Positions 35,358-48,155 of a stretch of 64,000 bases of DNA are shown here, piece by piece. Location: assembly GCA_026120185.1 (NCBI GenBank), contig JANUWF010002278.1, forward strand, positions 222,001-286,000, read 5' to 3'. The notes under the pieces are model-generated. The model saw only the letters and a program-made list of their open reading frames with translations, was not told where the DNA came from and made no database searches. The DNA is from Voacanga thouarsii (lineage: Eukaryota > Streptophyta > Magnoliopsida > Gentianales > Apocynaceae). The first letter of the stretch is position 1, and each line of letters opens with the position of its first letter. Both the position numbers and the translations under genes were made by a program.

Positions 35358-38300
35358 TTTAACACCCCACTACCTAGGCCCAATAGGGCCGGGGATGTCG
35401 CTCCGTCCAAAGGATAAGGGTCTTTATAACTAGGTCACACAATCAAAATAAAATAATACTTCAAAAATTAAAAATTATTACAATTCAAATATTCAAGATA
35501 AATCTAAAATAAAAATAACAATTGTTCACTCTCAACTCCCAAAGCATCACATAAAAATAAATAATAGAATATCTTCCAAGGCAGGCAACAACAAGCTACT
35601 CATCCCCACAGCAGGATCGACCTAAAATCATGGTAAAAATGGTGATGAGATAAAAATCTCAGAAAGTCCGTGTGTACTTTGAGTGTTCAGTGAAAATAAT
35701 TCATGAATGCAAGGTGTAAGAACATTATAAGAAAAATACTGGCGAACAAAAAATAAAGTTCAAAAGCAGGAGTGGCGTTTTGGCTTTTCCAACCATAGGT
35801 AGAGTAAAATCAACCACTCGAAAGGGCGGCCATGGGTTACCACACGTTGGGCCCCATAACCATACAACGGTCAAAATGCCACACTTTGTGCAGACTGACA
35901 AAAAGGTAGGTGATCGACCTACCGGGTAAGATTCTCCTCCTTCTCTACACCCAAACAACACCGGTTGTCCACTTCGACAACACACAGTCTATATGACTGA
36001 AACTGCTAGCCCGGACCGGCATGAATAAGTAGTACTAACGTTTCTCTAAGTTGAGTTTATCTTTTGAAGGTGGCCTCCTGCCAGAAGACTCACTCTTGCT
36101 CTTCCAAACTAGTATTACTAGCCTACCCTTATTGAGTACTCAACGTAGATTATCCCACTTGGGAGAAAACGGATAAAACATAGCTTTACTTGAAAATGGC
36201 AATCCAGGGTTTCCACAGTCTTTGTCAAAGTCAGTTTTAGAAACAGTTTAGTGTTTGAATAAAATTGATTGTTGATTTTCAAATAATTGGTTTGACTGAA
36301 ATAAGAAAGGAAACAGTCCCTAATTGCCTTTACCAAATCAATGTTCACAAACTTCGGGTATAGCTTGCCATAATAACATTTTGCAACAAACAAGTTTTAT
36401 GCAAGAGCTTACCTGATGCTTTGCTCGAGATAAAATAAAAATCTCCAAAAGCTAACCTAACCCAGACTGGGGGTAAACATAAGCCATAATTAAACTCAAG
36501 CCAAAATTCACTTTCACAAATAATCCTATTTCAACTTACCACAATTATGAACTTACCACAATTATGACCCTAGTGTCCCAAGCTTTAAGACTAGATAATA
36601 AATAAATGGTTTATAAAATAAATCTAGCTTGATATTAAAATAACTAGGGTTTGTGAATTAGCTACTAATAAGTTGAAGGTTTAAATCTTGCAATAAATAA
36701 ATTATGGTTTATTTGATGAAGGGTCCTAGGTCCTAGATGATATTATTTAAAATAATGATTTTTAATAGCTAATGGTTAGAAAAATAACTGGTAAATAAAA
36801 TTAATTGTAAATAAATTTTAATAGGTTTTGATTAAAAAATAATAAATAAATTTTAATAGTATTTATGAATATAAGACTTACAAAATTAAGGTTTTACCTA
36901 TTAGGATTATTTATATAAAAAAAAAGGCTTTATTTGATATTATTCGAAATTACTAGAAGAAATTATAGTATTAATCATTTTATTGATAAAATAAAATTAG
37001 CTTAGGGACAACAAGGTCGTGATCACAATTCCTATTGCTAACCATAATCATGAATATACACTCTACACCAATCAACAAAACATCCAAATCATGAATAAAA
37101 ACATAGATCCAAATCTATCAAGACATGATCCAACTCTACTAACATAATCATAAACATGGCCTTAATAAGAATACATGTACATAAACCCCATTCACCAGAG
37201 GTGACAAAATATCTACCATGCTTGATCATTCATACTACTCACGATATGAAGACATGCAACAAACCCTAAAATGACATACATTCAACCAAGACAAATCAAC
37301 TCATGCATCAATCCCAACTTCATCATACAAACACATTCATTCTTATGCTTCAATCCCAACTCCATCACAAAACACATAATCAATCTCCAAATATATCCCA
37401 CCTTCATCCCACTACATCCAAGAGACATGAATCTATAATTTTAAAGAGGAGATTGGAGAGGCTTACTTAAATGATGACTACCTTGCAGTAGTTTCGAAAG
37501 AATCCTCTCGCGTAGACAGCTTGATTCGTCTAAGGAGGAAGAAGGAAACATGGCCGTGGTTGGAGCAACCATTCGGCCGAGAAAGAGTGGGAAAGAGAGA
37601 GAGAGAAAGAGAAAGAGAAAAAGGGAGTTCATTAGTATATACTCATCAAAGTCGAAGATGGAAAAAGATGGAGATGATTGTTCATGCTTACCTTGAAGAT
37701 GTTCTTGAGCCTTTAAGAAAATTCCGGTTTTTGATCCAAAAGTGAGGCTTTGATTTTTGTGTGTGATGTTAAAAATTGCAGGAATTGATTCACGAGAATG
37801 AGTAGGTATAATCTAGAGTTTTTGGAGAAGATTGAAGTGGTTTTGATTGGCCTTAGGTGTGAGAATGGTAGTAGGTGTTCTTGGTGTTCTTGGAGGTTTG
37901 AAGAGAATAAAGAGAATAGAGAGAGAGCTGGCCGAAATTCTGTGGGGAAAGGAAGGCCGAATTGTTTAGAAAGTTTTGGTAATTGGATTTTTAGATTTGG
38001 AAGGAAAAGGAAAGCTAGTTGTTTGAAATTCAAAAAGAATAATTTAGGGAATCAATTTTGGAAACAAATATGGTAAGAAGATCCCGGTTGATGGAAAGCT
38101 TTTGGAAGCTTCAATGGCTGACTGAATTGCTGGAATTTCTGCTGAGATGAATGCTATTCGAATGAGCTTAAGGGTGGCCAAAATATGGTGTGCAATGGTG
38201 AAGGAATTTTTTGGTTGTTTGAGGGGTAATCTATGGTAGTTCGCTGAATATTTTGCTGGAATTTTGGATTTCAATTAATGGCTTGATTGGAGTGATTGAT

Positions 38301-39541
38301 GGAGAGATTTTAGGAGCAGCCATGGAGCTGTTTTTCGTGCAGAACAATGGTGAGGATGCTGGAGTTTAGTTCATGGCTGATCAAGGTGTGTTTGTACAGA
38401 AAAATGGAGGAAGTTTCGGACAAGGGTGAAGAAGGAACAAAGCTAGAAATTCTGTTCAGTTTTTCCGCAAGGTTTGCTGGAATTTCTGGGCTGATTTTTC
38501 TACCATATTTCAGTCAGCTTGCAGAAGGTTTGAAGGGTCATTGGAGGGTCCTTTAAGGCTGGTTTCCAGCCTTCTTTATGGAGGAAAAACAAGGTTGGAT
38601 TGTTGGTTGAAAAGCTAGAAGAACAGCTTGGTTTTTGGCTCACCAATCTGCAAAACTGACCATAAAATTTTCCTGGTTTGCACAGCTTTTGTGCAACACG
38701 GTTTTGGCTGGAATTTTCAGCCTTCAAGCTAAGTGAATTGGTAATTTTTTTGGCAGCATTTGGGAGGTAAAATATGGCTAAGAATTTCAACAATTGGACT
38801 GATCAAGAAGCTGGAAAAATTTTCAGTTAACTACATGAAGAAGATGACATAACTAGGTTGGAGTTTTGAAGGTTCAACCATGGAGATTAATTCTCTTGGG
38901 AACCTTCCATAACTCTTCCCCATTTTCGGTCAATAAGATACCTCACACTTAGACATTTTCGAACCTTCAATGCCACTGAACTTTGCTGGAATTTTCTGGA
39001 ATTAAAATTGGCTTAGGTAAATGGAACAATCTAATTGATTAAGAAGTAAGGAGGGTTGGGATCAAGAAGGGTAGGAATCTCTTAGAAATTTTTGTAGGGC
39101 ACAAGAGTAGGATTAGGGCATTTCTATCATGTCTCCCCTAAGACAACACTCCTATTCTTCCCTAAAGCATCCAAGGGCCAAAATATAGCCTTCCTATATA
39201 AAAATAAAATTTAATCATGCTAAAACTCCAATAATGAAATTTGAATTCAAGACCTCAAGGATTAATTCCAAAGCTCTAACCACTAAATCACAACAAATCT
39301 TGTCCTTATTTTCTCTCCCAAATATTTTTCCTATTTAACCCTCAAGCTATCTCTCTATCTCCACCTCAAGCAAAATTACCATTTTACCCTTCTTACTCGA
39401 TAAGCACAATTAAGCCATCTAGACTACAAATCACTTATTCAAAGCACCTAAATCATACAAAAATATATTTATGCATGCAAGAAAATATAATATGCATCCC
39501 AACCCCCTTACTCTAAGGTTGGTTTTAGTTGGGGTTTTACA
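35358..39541 (-). repeat. 5' LTR of gypsy H (4,184 bp)
   Basis: It matches 25,616-29,943 almost throughout. The terminal TG at the lower end is TT (35,358-35,359), a point mutation. It lacks about 110 bases near 36,943 and the 32-bp duplication of the 3' LTR. It ends GGGGTTTTACA at 39,541 beside the ACTCC target copy. Confidence 0.95.
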
Positions 39542-39546
39542 ACTCC

Positions 39547-40402
39547 TCCATGAAATAGCTCCTCCAGATAAGGTGAAGACAAATCCACTAGTGGACTTTC
39601 TCTCATCCTTATCCGCCTAGAAGTCTGAGTCTATGTATCCTGTAGGTACTAAGTCATCAGCCCTGTAAACCAGCATATAATCTCTCGTTCCCTTGAGGTA
39701 CTTGAGTATATACTTTACAGCTTGCCAATGAACCTCCCCAAGGTTTGTCTGATATCTGCTAACCAAGCCTACGACAAAACAGATATCTGGCCTAGTACAC
39801 AACATGGCGTATATGAGACTTCCCACAGCTGAAGCGTTGGGAATCTTACTCATTCTGTCCTTTTTTTCTTGAGACTTAGGGCAGTCCCTTGAAGAAAATG
39901 ACTACCCATGTCTTCAAGGAATTAAAGCTCCCTTACATAAGTCCATGCTATACCTGGCTAGCATTTTGTCAATGTATGCAGCTTGGGATAATCCTAACAT
40001 TCTCTGCTTCCTATTTCTAAGAAGTATAATCCCGAGAATGTAGCTGGCTTCTCCCAAGTCCTTCATACTGAATTGACTTAACAGCCAAACCTTTGTAGAT
40101 GATAATGACCCTACATCATTTCCAATGAGTAGAATATCATCCACATACAAGACAAGAAAAACTACATTAATGCCTTCAAGCTTCCTGTACATGCATGGTT
40201 CATCCTCGTTTTGAACAAAACCATAAGACTTTACAGTCTCATCAAAATGAATGTTCCATGCCCTTGATGCCTATTTAAGTCTATAAATAGACTTCTTAAG
40301 CTTGCAAATCATATGTTCTTGGCCCTTAGCAATAAAGCCTTCCGGTTGGGACATATAGATGTCTTCACTAAGATGGCCATTTAAAAATGTCGTCTTGACA
40401 TC
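39547..40402 (-). pseudogene. Copia B reverse transcriptase and RNase H N-terminal part
   Basis: From 40,402 downward: DVKTTFLNGHLSEDIYMSQP (split by small changes), the catalytic LYVDDILLIGNDVGS (39,914-40,192), KDLGEASYILGI, LSQAAYIDKMLARY, then AVGSLIYAMLCTRPDI, HWQAVKYILKYLKGTRDYML and the RNase H start YIDSDF (39,617-39,853). YVDD is intact. Stops occur near 39,913 and 39,616. The upstream side is cut after ACATC (40,398-40,402) by copia C. The downstream side is cut at 39,546 by gypsy H. Confidence 0.92.
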
Positions 40403-41680
40403 TGTTAGCCCTAAGGGCTTTCTTTTATGTTTTGATTTATGACAAACGTTGATATGGACTAACTTTTTAATTTCCTGTGATAGGACATGGTTAATCTTTA
40501 TTCTTCTAAAGTCTTTAAATAAGAATTGTTGACAACCTTTTCATCACTGATTTCAAGATTAGAAGATCAAATGAGAAAATCAGAGTATGAGAAGTTATAT
40601 ATGGAAGCTCTTTATGAAGAATGATAGACTAGGAAGTGTTATTAAGGCATATTTATTAATTCATATGTCTTCTTATATGTTGATTCATTTAAATTTACCT
40701 TGAAGCTTCAAAAGAGATGATTTTCAAAGTTTTTAAAATTTACAAAATTTTGGATGGAACAGTTTGAATCTAAAAGGTTCATCCAAAATCCTGTAAACCA
40801 GGTTGAAAAATTTCTGTCATGAATGTGCCATTTTGGACTTATCTTTTGGATGCATCTTCGTCCAAAACTCGAATGAGTTTAAACAGAAAAATTTGTAGCC
40901 ATTTTTTTATGACCGTTGGCACTCCACTTTTTGGCTCTATAAATAGCCCTTAAAGCAAGATTAGAAGAAGGATTTTTGAAACATTCATCTTAGAAACCTT
41001 ATTGCTCAATGCTTTCAAAAATCTCCTTTTATCTAGCTTCAATGTGAGTTCATTGTGTATCAAAGATAAAAGTAATTTATGGCTTGTATCTAATAAAACA
41101 TCTACTCAACTAAGTGAGCTTATTTCTGTTCTATTAATTTTCAATTCTCTGTTGTTGTGCAAGGTTATGGTGTAAAACCCATAGGGGTGAGCCTTGTGTT
41201 TTGTGTATGTTCAAGGTTGTGTGGTAAAACCCATTGGGGTGATCCTTGTTTTGTGTTTGTGTTAAGGTTGTGGAGTAAAACCTAGTGAGGTGATCCTTGA
41301 TATGTTTGAAAAGTTGTGGAAAACCTAGTATGGTGATCCTCTCTTGTATGTGAATCGGTTTCATTAAGTAAGGTTAATAAAATAGGGTTGAAAATCCTTA
41401 AGTGTGAGGCTTAAGGTAGTGGACGCAGATCATTGTTGATCGAACCACTATACATCTCTTGTCTCATTTGATTCAGTGGTTCATGTACTATTTTTTTATG
41501 ATCTTTCACTGTCTAAATCTGGATATACATTTACGAGTACTTGGATAGCTTTCTATGCATCTATAAAGTCAGTCCAAGTATCTTGGTGATCATTCTTGTT
41601 CAGCATTTTAGACAATTTGGAAAAATCATTTTTGCTTGCCAAAAATCTTATTCACCCCCCCCCCCCTCGAAGGTTTTTCA
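40403..41680 (+). repeat. 5' LTR of copia C
   Basis: TG at 40,403 to ...TTTTTCA at 41,680, followed two bases later by the PBS. Near the end is a long C run (about 41,653-41,666), as I recall from Sirevirus LTR ends. A plus-strand TCTATAAATAG at about 40,937-40,945 is a good TATA-box candidate, with transcription expected a few tens of bases downstream. Confidence 0.8.
41158..41341 (+). repeat. Four about 55-bp tandem repeats in copia C LTR
   Basis: The theme 'aaggttgtgg.gtaaaaccc...ggggtgatccttg' recurs four times with drift, starting near 41,161, 41,211, 41,265 and 41,309. It lies between the TATA candidate and the LTR end. The minus-strand frame at 41,134-41,364 is a by-product. Confidence 0.75.
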
Positions 41681-41682
41681 TT

Positions 41683-41694
41683 TGGTATTAGAGC
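41683..41694 (+). other. Primer-binding site of copia C
   Basis: TGGTATTAGAGC differs by one base from TGGTATCAGAGC, the initiator tRNA-Met complement used by plant copia elements. Confidence 0.9.
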
Positions 41695-41741
41695 AAGGTC
41701 TACATACTCTTGGTTTTAACAGCCTTGAAGAAAAGATCTTA

Positions 41742-43691
41742 ATGGCAAGCTCATCATCTCTTTCATATGTTGAAGGGTCTTCAACAAATCATCCTCCTTT
41801 GTTTAATGGAAGCAACTATACTTTCTGAAAAAAATATGATAAAAATTTGTGTGTGTTCTGTTAACTTTGAGTTATGGAGTTTAATAGAGAATGGTCATTT
41901 TATTCCATCAAAGATGATTGATGGCATAAAAATACCTAAATAGAAAGATGAGAATAGTGTGGAAGACAATGCGAAAATGACTCTAAATTTTCAAGCTATG
42001 AACATTTTGTGCTATGCACTAGATGCGACTGAATACAATCGTGTTAGTGGTTGTGATTCAGCCAATTATATGTGGAGATTGCTAGAAGTCACCCATGAGG
42101 GGACTAACCAAGTCAAAGAATCGAAACTAGGGCTTCTTATTCATGATTATGAATTATTTACTATGAGGCCAAATGAAAGCATCACAGACATGTTCACAAG
42201 ATTTACTAATATCTCAAATGGTCTGAAAGCTTACGAAAAGGTTTATTCCCTTGGAGAACAAAATCGGAAAATTCTTGATGCTTTACCAAAAAGCTGGCAG
42301 CCTAAAACTCTTGCTGTAGAAGAATCCAAGGATTTAAAATCCTTACCTACTGAAAAGTTGATCGGATCTCTTTTAACTCATGAGATGAAGCTCAAAGATT
42401 TCATGAATCTGATGATCATAATAGAGGCAAAAAAGGGATTCCTCTAAAGGCTGAAAATGAAGATAGAGAAACAAGTCTTTCGAAAACCAGTGAAGGTATG
42501 GAAATGGACAGTGATGACTTGGTAATGATAGCAAAGAAATTCAGAAGGATGCTCAACAAAGGAAACTACAAACGAGGAAGGAAGCTTATAAGAAAGAAAT
42601 GACAAACCTCCGACTTCAAACCTCAATGCTTTGAAGGTAAAAGCACGGATCACTTCATTGCAAACTGTCTGGTTGCAAAAGGCAAGGAAGGAAAAACGTC
42701 TAAAAAAAAAGAAAGACCTGAAGGTTAAGAAAGGTAAAGGATTGATGGGAGTTTGGAACTTAAATGAAGATGAGTCTGAAGATGAGGAATCTGAGGAAGA
42801 AATTACCAACATTTGCTTCATGGCCTTGGAAAATGAGGTAAACCTTTCAACATCATATTGCATGTCTAATTCGCATATATCTATGACTGAAAAGCATGTT
42901 GATCCTAATGAGTTGTTATGTGATATATTTTATGAATTAAAAAAACTATCCAGAAAAAATAAAGAGTTAAAGTTGAAGATTAATTATCCGATGAAAGAAA
43001 ATGAAGCCTTGTTGAATGACAACAAAATGTCTTTTGAAACACATATATGTGACAAAATTGAAAAATATGTGATCATGACAACTTTGCATCATGCATCTCT
43101 AGAAAATAAAAACCTGTGTGATAAAGTTCAAACTCTTGAGTGCATGGTTAGCACATTTGATGATACGAAAATTACAGTAAATGATCTTACCAATTTCATT
43201 GAGAAATTTACAAATGGAAAAAGCAATCTGGAAAAGCTACTCGGAACTCAACATTATTTTGGTAATCGAAGTGGCTTATGTTGGAAATTGAAGCGGCCTA
43301 GGATATAAACATGAGGATAAAGACAAAATATGCATGCCCAGATTTGTTTATGTTGGAAATTGAAGCGGCCTAGGATATAAACATGAGGATAAAGACAAAA
43401 TTTGCAAGCCCAGATTTATTTTAGTGGAAAATCAAAATGGCTTAGGATATGAACATAAGAATAACTACAAAGAGAACAAGTTTCAATTATGTTAAACCTA
43501 TTTCTTCTCACAACACATACAAGGCATGCACGTATTGTAAAAAACCTAGACATATAGTTTCAAGATGTTTTGTTAAAAGAAAAGTGGAATCTGGTGGAGT
43601 TACTTTCTGGAAAATCAAAGAAAAAGTTACTAACCTTCATGGACCAAATACAATGAAATCAATCAAAACCAACAACCGCCTATACCCATAA
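41742..43691 (+). pseudogene. Copia C gag (Sirevirus-like), broken
   Basis: The ATG at 41,742 (MASSSSLSYVEG) follows the PBS by about 50 bases and opens a gag with PPLFNGSNYTF. A stop and frameshift near 41,828 and another stop at 41,941 precede the long open piece 41,959-42,447 (UBN2-type gag core, with TNQVKESKLGLL and ALPKSWQPK). A further piece, 42,631-43,308, has the acidic CFMALENE segment and a coiled-coil-like stretch rich in Leu, Lys and Glu. Three 24-codon repeats (43,276-43,480) come next, then the zinc knuckle CTYCKKPRHIVSRC (CX2CX4HX4C) at about 43,518-43,565. The frame ends at about 43,691 just before the deletion junction. Confidence 0.9.
43276..43480 (+). repeat. Three 72-bp (24-codon) repeats in copia C gag
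   Basis: Units start near 43,276, 43,348 and 43,418. The first two are nearly identical and the third is diverged. A period of 72 keeps the reading frame, encoding versions of SGLGYKHEDKDKIC. A TGA occurs at the same place in units one and two. Confidence 0.85.
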
Positions 43692-43704
43692 ACATTAGGC
43701 TTAC

Positions 43705-43889
43705 ACAATTTACTAAGAAAAATAATAAATTAAAGATTCCTATACCTCCACCTGCGAGGTTTAACAGAGAATCTATCCATACCATAAATAGCAAAGGATC
43801 ACAATTTTAATCACACAGATGTGTCCAGTTTTATTCATCAAGATGCATACTTCCAATATTTCCACAAAAACCTTCATGCTCTAATACCA
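43705..43889 (-). other. Leader and primer-binding site of copia B
   Basis: The minus-strand PBS TGGTATTAGAGC (43,878-43,889) lies two bases from the 5' LTR start at 43,892. The leader below it shares a 'tatacctccacctgcgagg' type motif (about 43,741) with the copia D leader at about 58,207. It runs into copia C gag sequence near 43,700-43,740, without any gag of copia B. Confidence 0.75.
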
Positions 43890-43891
43890 AT

Positions 43892-45704
43892 TGAAGGCGT
43901 GGAAAGCGGGAAAACATTGAGCACGCAGAGAAGCGAACATGAAAAAACTGGAAAAAACAAGAACAGGGAGTCCAGGGCAAGGCTAGTGCCAGCTCTGGTA
44001 GCCCTAACTAGTGTCAGTTAGGCCCTGTCCTAATCCCAAAGTTTTAAAAATTTTACCTATTTTCCTCGTTCTAAGTGTTGGCTGTACCAGAACGTGTGCA
44101 ACTGGTGTAGATATGCTGGTAGAAGCCTCTGGTGCGATTCCTGCAAACCTCTGGTGCGATTCTTTGCATGTATGTGGACACCAAACTCTCGGTCTTCCAG
44201 TATATGGCCTACCTAACTACCGTTTGGTGAACAACTAACGAGCTAGAAAATTTTCTGGAGAGAGAGAGAGAGACGTCTAGCTTTTCCACAGAGAAGAAGT
44301 CGTCTCTCTTGTGTATCTGATTTTCAACAACGTTGTTTCCAATCCTCCTGTTTAACCTAAATAAAAACTTTAGGTTAAACTGGACTGAACCATTGGACTC
44401 TTAGTTTAGCCTATTGGACTTAATTAATTATTTTAGTTAGAACCAACTTAATGGCCCAACAAATAATTAATTTTCCAGCCTAAATAAATCAGTCCAATTA
44501 AATGAACCTAAATCAATTTAGTCCCAGGTTAATCCCTAATTATTCAAATTGGGCCAAAACCCTGAATAATTAATTAACCCATCAAACCAAGTTAATTAAT
44601 TCTCTTTCCATGGACTTTTATTTTATTCTAACCCAATAATTAAATTAGGCTACTTAAATAAAATAATTTCATTTAATTTAAGATCAATTCCTTAGCCTAT
44701 ATTTAATTAGGACTCACGGTCTATACTGGGGACCAAAAGACACACCGCATTAGCTACTAAAATGACCAAAATACCCTTGCCATATAAATAGCTATATTTT
44801 GCATTTTAAATATTTTCTAATATCACCATAAGGAAATATTGACCCCAAAGACAGTGCTACGTTAGCAAAGTCTCCGACCTACAGGTGTAATGACTAAAAT
44901 ACCCCTCTATACATCGCCGTACATTTAGAGAGAAAGAAGTGTACTAGCACCTCTCTAAATGATATCTACCATCCTTAGGTTTCTAGTCCAATAATCCACG
45001 ACCTCTTGGATTGTTTCCGCTTTCCAAGGGAGCTACCATAAAGCAAACATCCAAGTCATGTTTCCCAGGGTCCTGGATATTTAGATCATTCAGACAACCA
45101 CAAGGGGTGATATAGTATAGAAACTGTCTTATACAAGTCTATCTTAACTAACTAGTCACACATACCCAACATACAAGTATATTGGCCCTACGATAGAACC
45201 TCAACTATAGCATATCAAAGTATATGCTTCCAGCTTCGTCAGACCACCAACTCATACTCAAGTCGTAGAGTACTAGTCCACGCTGTAGCGGTAGTAGTCT
45301 AGGTTTCTACCATATAGTACTTTTAAGAAACCACTACTACAGGTCATGTTCTACGTATTCGAAATACGCTTATGTCATGAAGTGAGTGGACTACTCATTA
45401 GCTAAAGGTAAGCTATTCCCCATTTAGAATTCACAACATAATAACTTAGACATGATGAGATTCCCATTCTCATCAATCGGTTAAGAACAAAAGTTTATGT
45501 GTTAAGTAACCCATGATCCATACCTTACTGTGAAAGACCTCCATTCACATGGACCACTTACTTAAACACAATGAGTCTTTTCCAAATGTAATTGTACACA
45601 CATAAAATTGAAAATTCACAAACAATTTTTAAGAATAAATTCTTTTATTAAAACATTCAATTTTTACATCAGAAACTTAGTCTAAGAGGGCATATTTCCC
45701 AACA
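43892..45704 (-). repeat. 5' LTR of copia B (1,813 bp)
   Basis: TGAAGGCG at 43,892 to ...TTTCCCAACA at 45,704. It matches the 3' LTR at about 23,490-25,210 with scattered substitutions and small indels. A GA run lies at about 44,260. The next bases, AGGTG, belong to the right part of LTR-G. Confidence 0.92.
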
Positions 45705-46366
45705 AGGTGGTCGGTCAAGTAGGAAGCAAACAGGAAAAAAATGTGTTTATATAGTAGGGTAGTTTTTAATCCTAGTATTGATATGAATTTATTTGAACTC
45801 ACCCTAAATTCAAGAGTTGAGATGCATTGTATTTTAATGGGTCAAAATGATCCGTGGATCTTGGAACCTCTTGGGTCAAATAATGCAATTAGATCAAGTA
45901 GTCAAAATTCGTCTTGTCTTGAATTTTGACCGAGACTTCTAATTAGTCAAAATTGAAACTAGTTTGCAATTAAATTTAATTTGTTTAAGAAATCATTTAT
46001 CTAGTGAAAATTTATTGTTATAATATTACTTAGATACAATATAGCAATTAGTTAAGAATATATCATTGTTCACAAATCAAGCAATAATCACTTTGATTTT
46101 ATTTATTTCTCGAAGGAATCTCAAATAATAATTAAACAAGATAATCTCACAAATAATTCAATTAATTTATAATGTGAAATTAATTAATTAACTAATTTCC
46201 TAGTGTATAATTAGTAGGGTATCACACATATATATGACACATGCATATACATATTTTAATAAATACAAATAATATATATATATATATATATATATCATAG
46301 ACACACATTTATACACATATGTATATAATGCATATATATACAGAGATAACAAAAACATATATACAC

Positions 46367-48155
46367 TTAAGAATCAAAACGGAAAACATCAAAGACAACA
46401 CAGCAAAAAAATTTTCAATTTTTCGAGCCACATCTAGGAGAGAGTATTTACTTTTCCTGATTGGTCGCGAATGAACCAACGTAGGGAAGGGTTACACTAC
46501 AACTTGAGTTGGAAGAGGAGAAGAAGCACTTGCAGTTCGACCGGTATTTTTGCCAATCTTCTACTATCACACATCAAACGTCTCCAAGCTTCCTCTCTTC
46601 GTCTTCGGAGTATAACTCTACTTTGCTCTTAGGTTAGCTTGATGAAAGCTCTTTCTTTTGATAATCAAAATATCTCCAAAGAAGAAAGAAGAGAAGAACG
46701 AGAACAAGAGGAAGAGACGGCACACACATAGAGAGAGGCAGGAAAAACTACGTTCTTTTTTCCTCCCTCTCTTGCACCTTAATTTCGACAAGCCTTAGGG
46801 ATTGATGAAGCTGTAATGGCCAAAAACACTAAGCCCTAATGGGCTTGGTGTTGTGCTCATAAATCAGTCCCAGACTGGCCCAATCCTCTTAATTAATTAA
46901 TTACCTTTTCTAGGCTTCATTAAATACCCAAAGTCAATTAATTAATTCTAATTGGACTCTTAATATATGTTAATATATATTAGCCTAATTAATTAATTTA
47001 TCCAATCCAATATTCTTAATTAATTATTTATTTATTTTTTATGGGCCTTTTAAAAAATCTAAGACTAATTAATTAATTCTAATTGGACTTTTAGAATAAA
47101 TTTTATTTCTCATCTAAATAATTATCCATTAAACCCAGATTGTGTGTAAACAACACCAAGGTAACTTAAGTTACTCCGGAGACCAAGAGAAATATTATTC
47201 ATAGCTATTAAAATGACCAAAATATCCTTACTATTAAATAGCTGCATTTTACCATTTTAAATATTCTCATTTATCACCAAATGGAAATATTAACCCCAAG
47301 AATAATATTGCTAAAGCAATGTCTCCGACCTACAGGTGAAATGACGAAAATACCTCTCTATGTAACACCCATCAATGAGACAGGATAAATGTACTAACAC
47401 ACATCTCAAAGACATCTACCATCCTTAAATCTCTAATCCAATACTCCATGACTCACTTGAATGTACTTGCTTATCATTGAAAGCTACTCAAAAGCACATA
47501 TTCTAGAGGCATATTCCCAGGGCCCTGGATTATTAGATTATCCTGGACAATCACAATGGGGTGATTTAACTTCACAAAATAAAGCATAGAAACTATGTTG
47601 TATGAGTCTGTCTTAACTAACTAGAGTAAGACACCCAACGTACAAGGTTATTGATCTCACAAAAAAAATCTCACCTAACATACATCAAAGTACAAGACCC
47701 TAACTTTGCCAAACCACCAACTCATACTCAAGTATAAAGGTATCCGTCCACGTTATAGCAGTAATAGTCTGGTCTCTATAATTATGGTACTTTAAGAAAG
47801 ACCAATACTACAGGTCCAGTTCTATATATTCGAAATACGCTTATGCCAGTGATGTGAGTGAACTACTCACTAATTTAAGGTAAACCATTCCTCATTGGAA
47901 CTCATAGCATAATAGTCTTACCTTGATGAAATACCAAATTCCAACAAATAACTAAGAACTCAATTTTACTTATATAACAAGTACCCATGGTTTATACCTT
48001 ACTGTGAAGAACGACCCAATACATAGACCATTACTTGTTATACTTGGACCTTAAATGTGCAATAATATAAGAAACAAACTAAATTGAATGAATAAATATT
48101 TTATTACAATATATTTATACAAAATACATAGTCTTTGAAAACATACTTTCCAACA
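46367..48155 (-). mobile_element. Solo LTR-F (Tork-like copia), TSD TACAC
   Basis: Flanked by TACAC at 46,362-46,366 and 48,156-48,160. On the minus strand it starts TGTTGGAAAGTATG and ends CTTAA, where TTCA would be usual, so the end is mutated. It shares islands such as 'ctccgacctacaggtg' and 'aaaatgaccaaaatat' with the LTRs of copia B, D and E. No internal region is present, so it is a solo LTR of 1,789 bp. It sits in the microsatellite tract of CACTA2. Confidence 0.9.

Larger units (their letters stand above)
25616..39541 (-). mobile_element. Gypsy H: full-length Tekay/Del-like chromovirus, TSD ACTCC
   Basis: A 13,926-bp element with LTRs 25,616-29,943 and 35,358-39,541 is flanked by ACTCC at 25,611-25,615 and 39,542-39,546. 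The minus-strand order is 5' LTR, PBS, an extra acidic ORF, gag with two zinc knuckles, protease, RT, RNase H, integrase with chromodomain, PPT, 3' LTR. RT before integrase marks Ty3/gypsy. The chromodomain after integrase and the very long LTRs suit the Tekay/Del group. Stops and frameshifts disable it. It sits exactly within the RNase H gene of copia B. Confidence 0.95.
40403..43700 (+). mobile_element. Copia C: Sirevirus-like element, LTR and gag only
   Basis: The plus-strand 5' LTR starts at TGTTAGCCC (40,403), directly against copia B RT coding sequence. A PBS at 41,683 and a Sirevirus-type gag to about 43,691 follow. Protease, integrase, RT, RNase H and the 3' LTR are absent. The sequence then changes, near 43,700-43,740, to the leader of copia B. 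Because copia B lacks its own gag to integrase at the same place, one deletion probably removed both. Confidence 0.82.
23490..45704 (-). mobile_element. Copia B: Tork-like Ty1/copia element, interrupted and internally deleted
   Basis: Minus-strand order from the right: 5' LTR (43,892-45,704), PBS (43,878-43,889), a short leader, then RT (39,547-40,402) and RNase H (25,233-25,615), PPT (25,211 on) and 3' LTR (about 23,490-25,210). Gypsy H interrupts RNase H and copia C interrupts RT. Gag, protease and integrase are missing between 40,402 and the leader at about 43,720. The pol motifs and a 1.8-kb LTR resemble copia D and E. The copy is defective. Confidence 0.85.
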
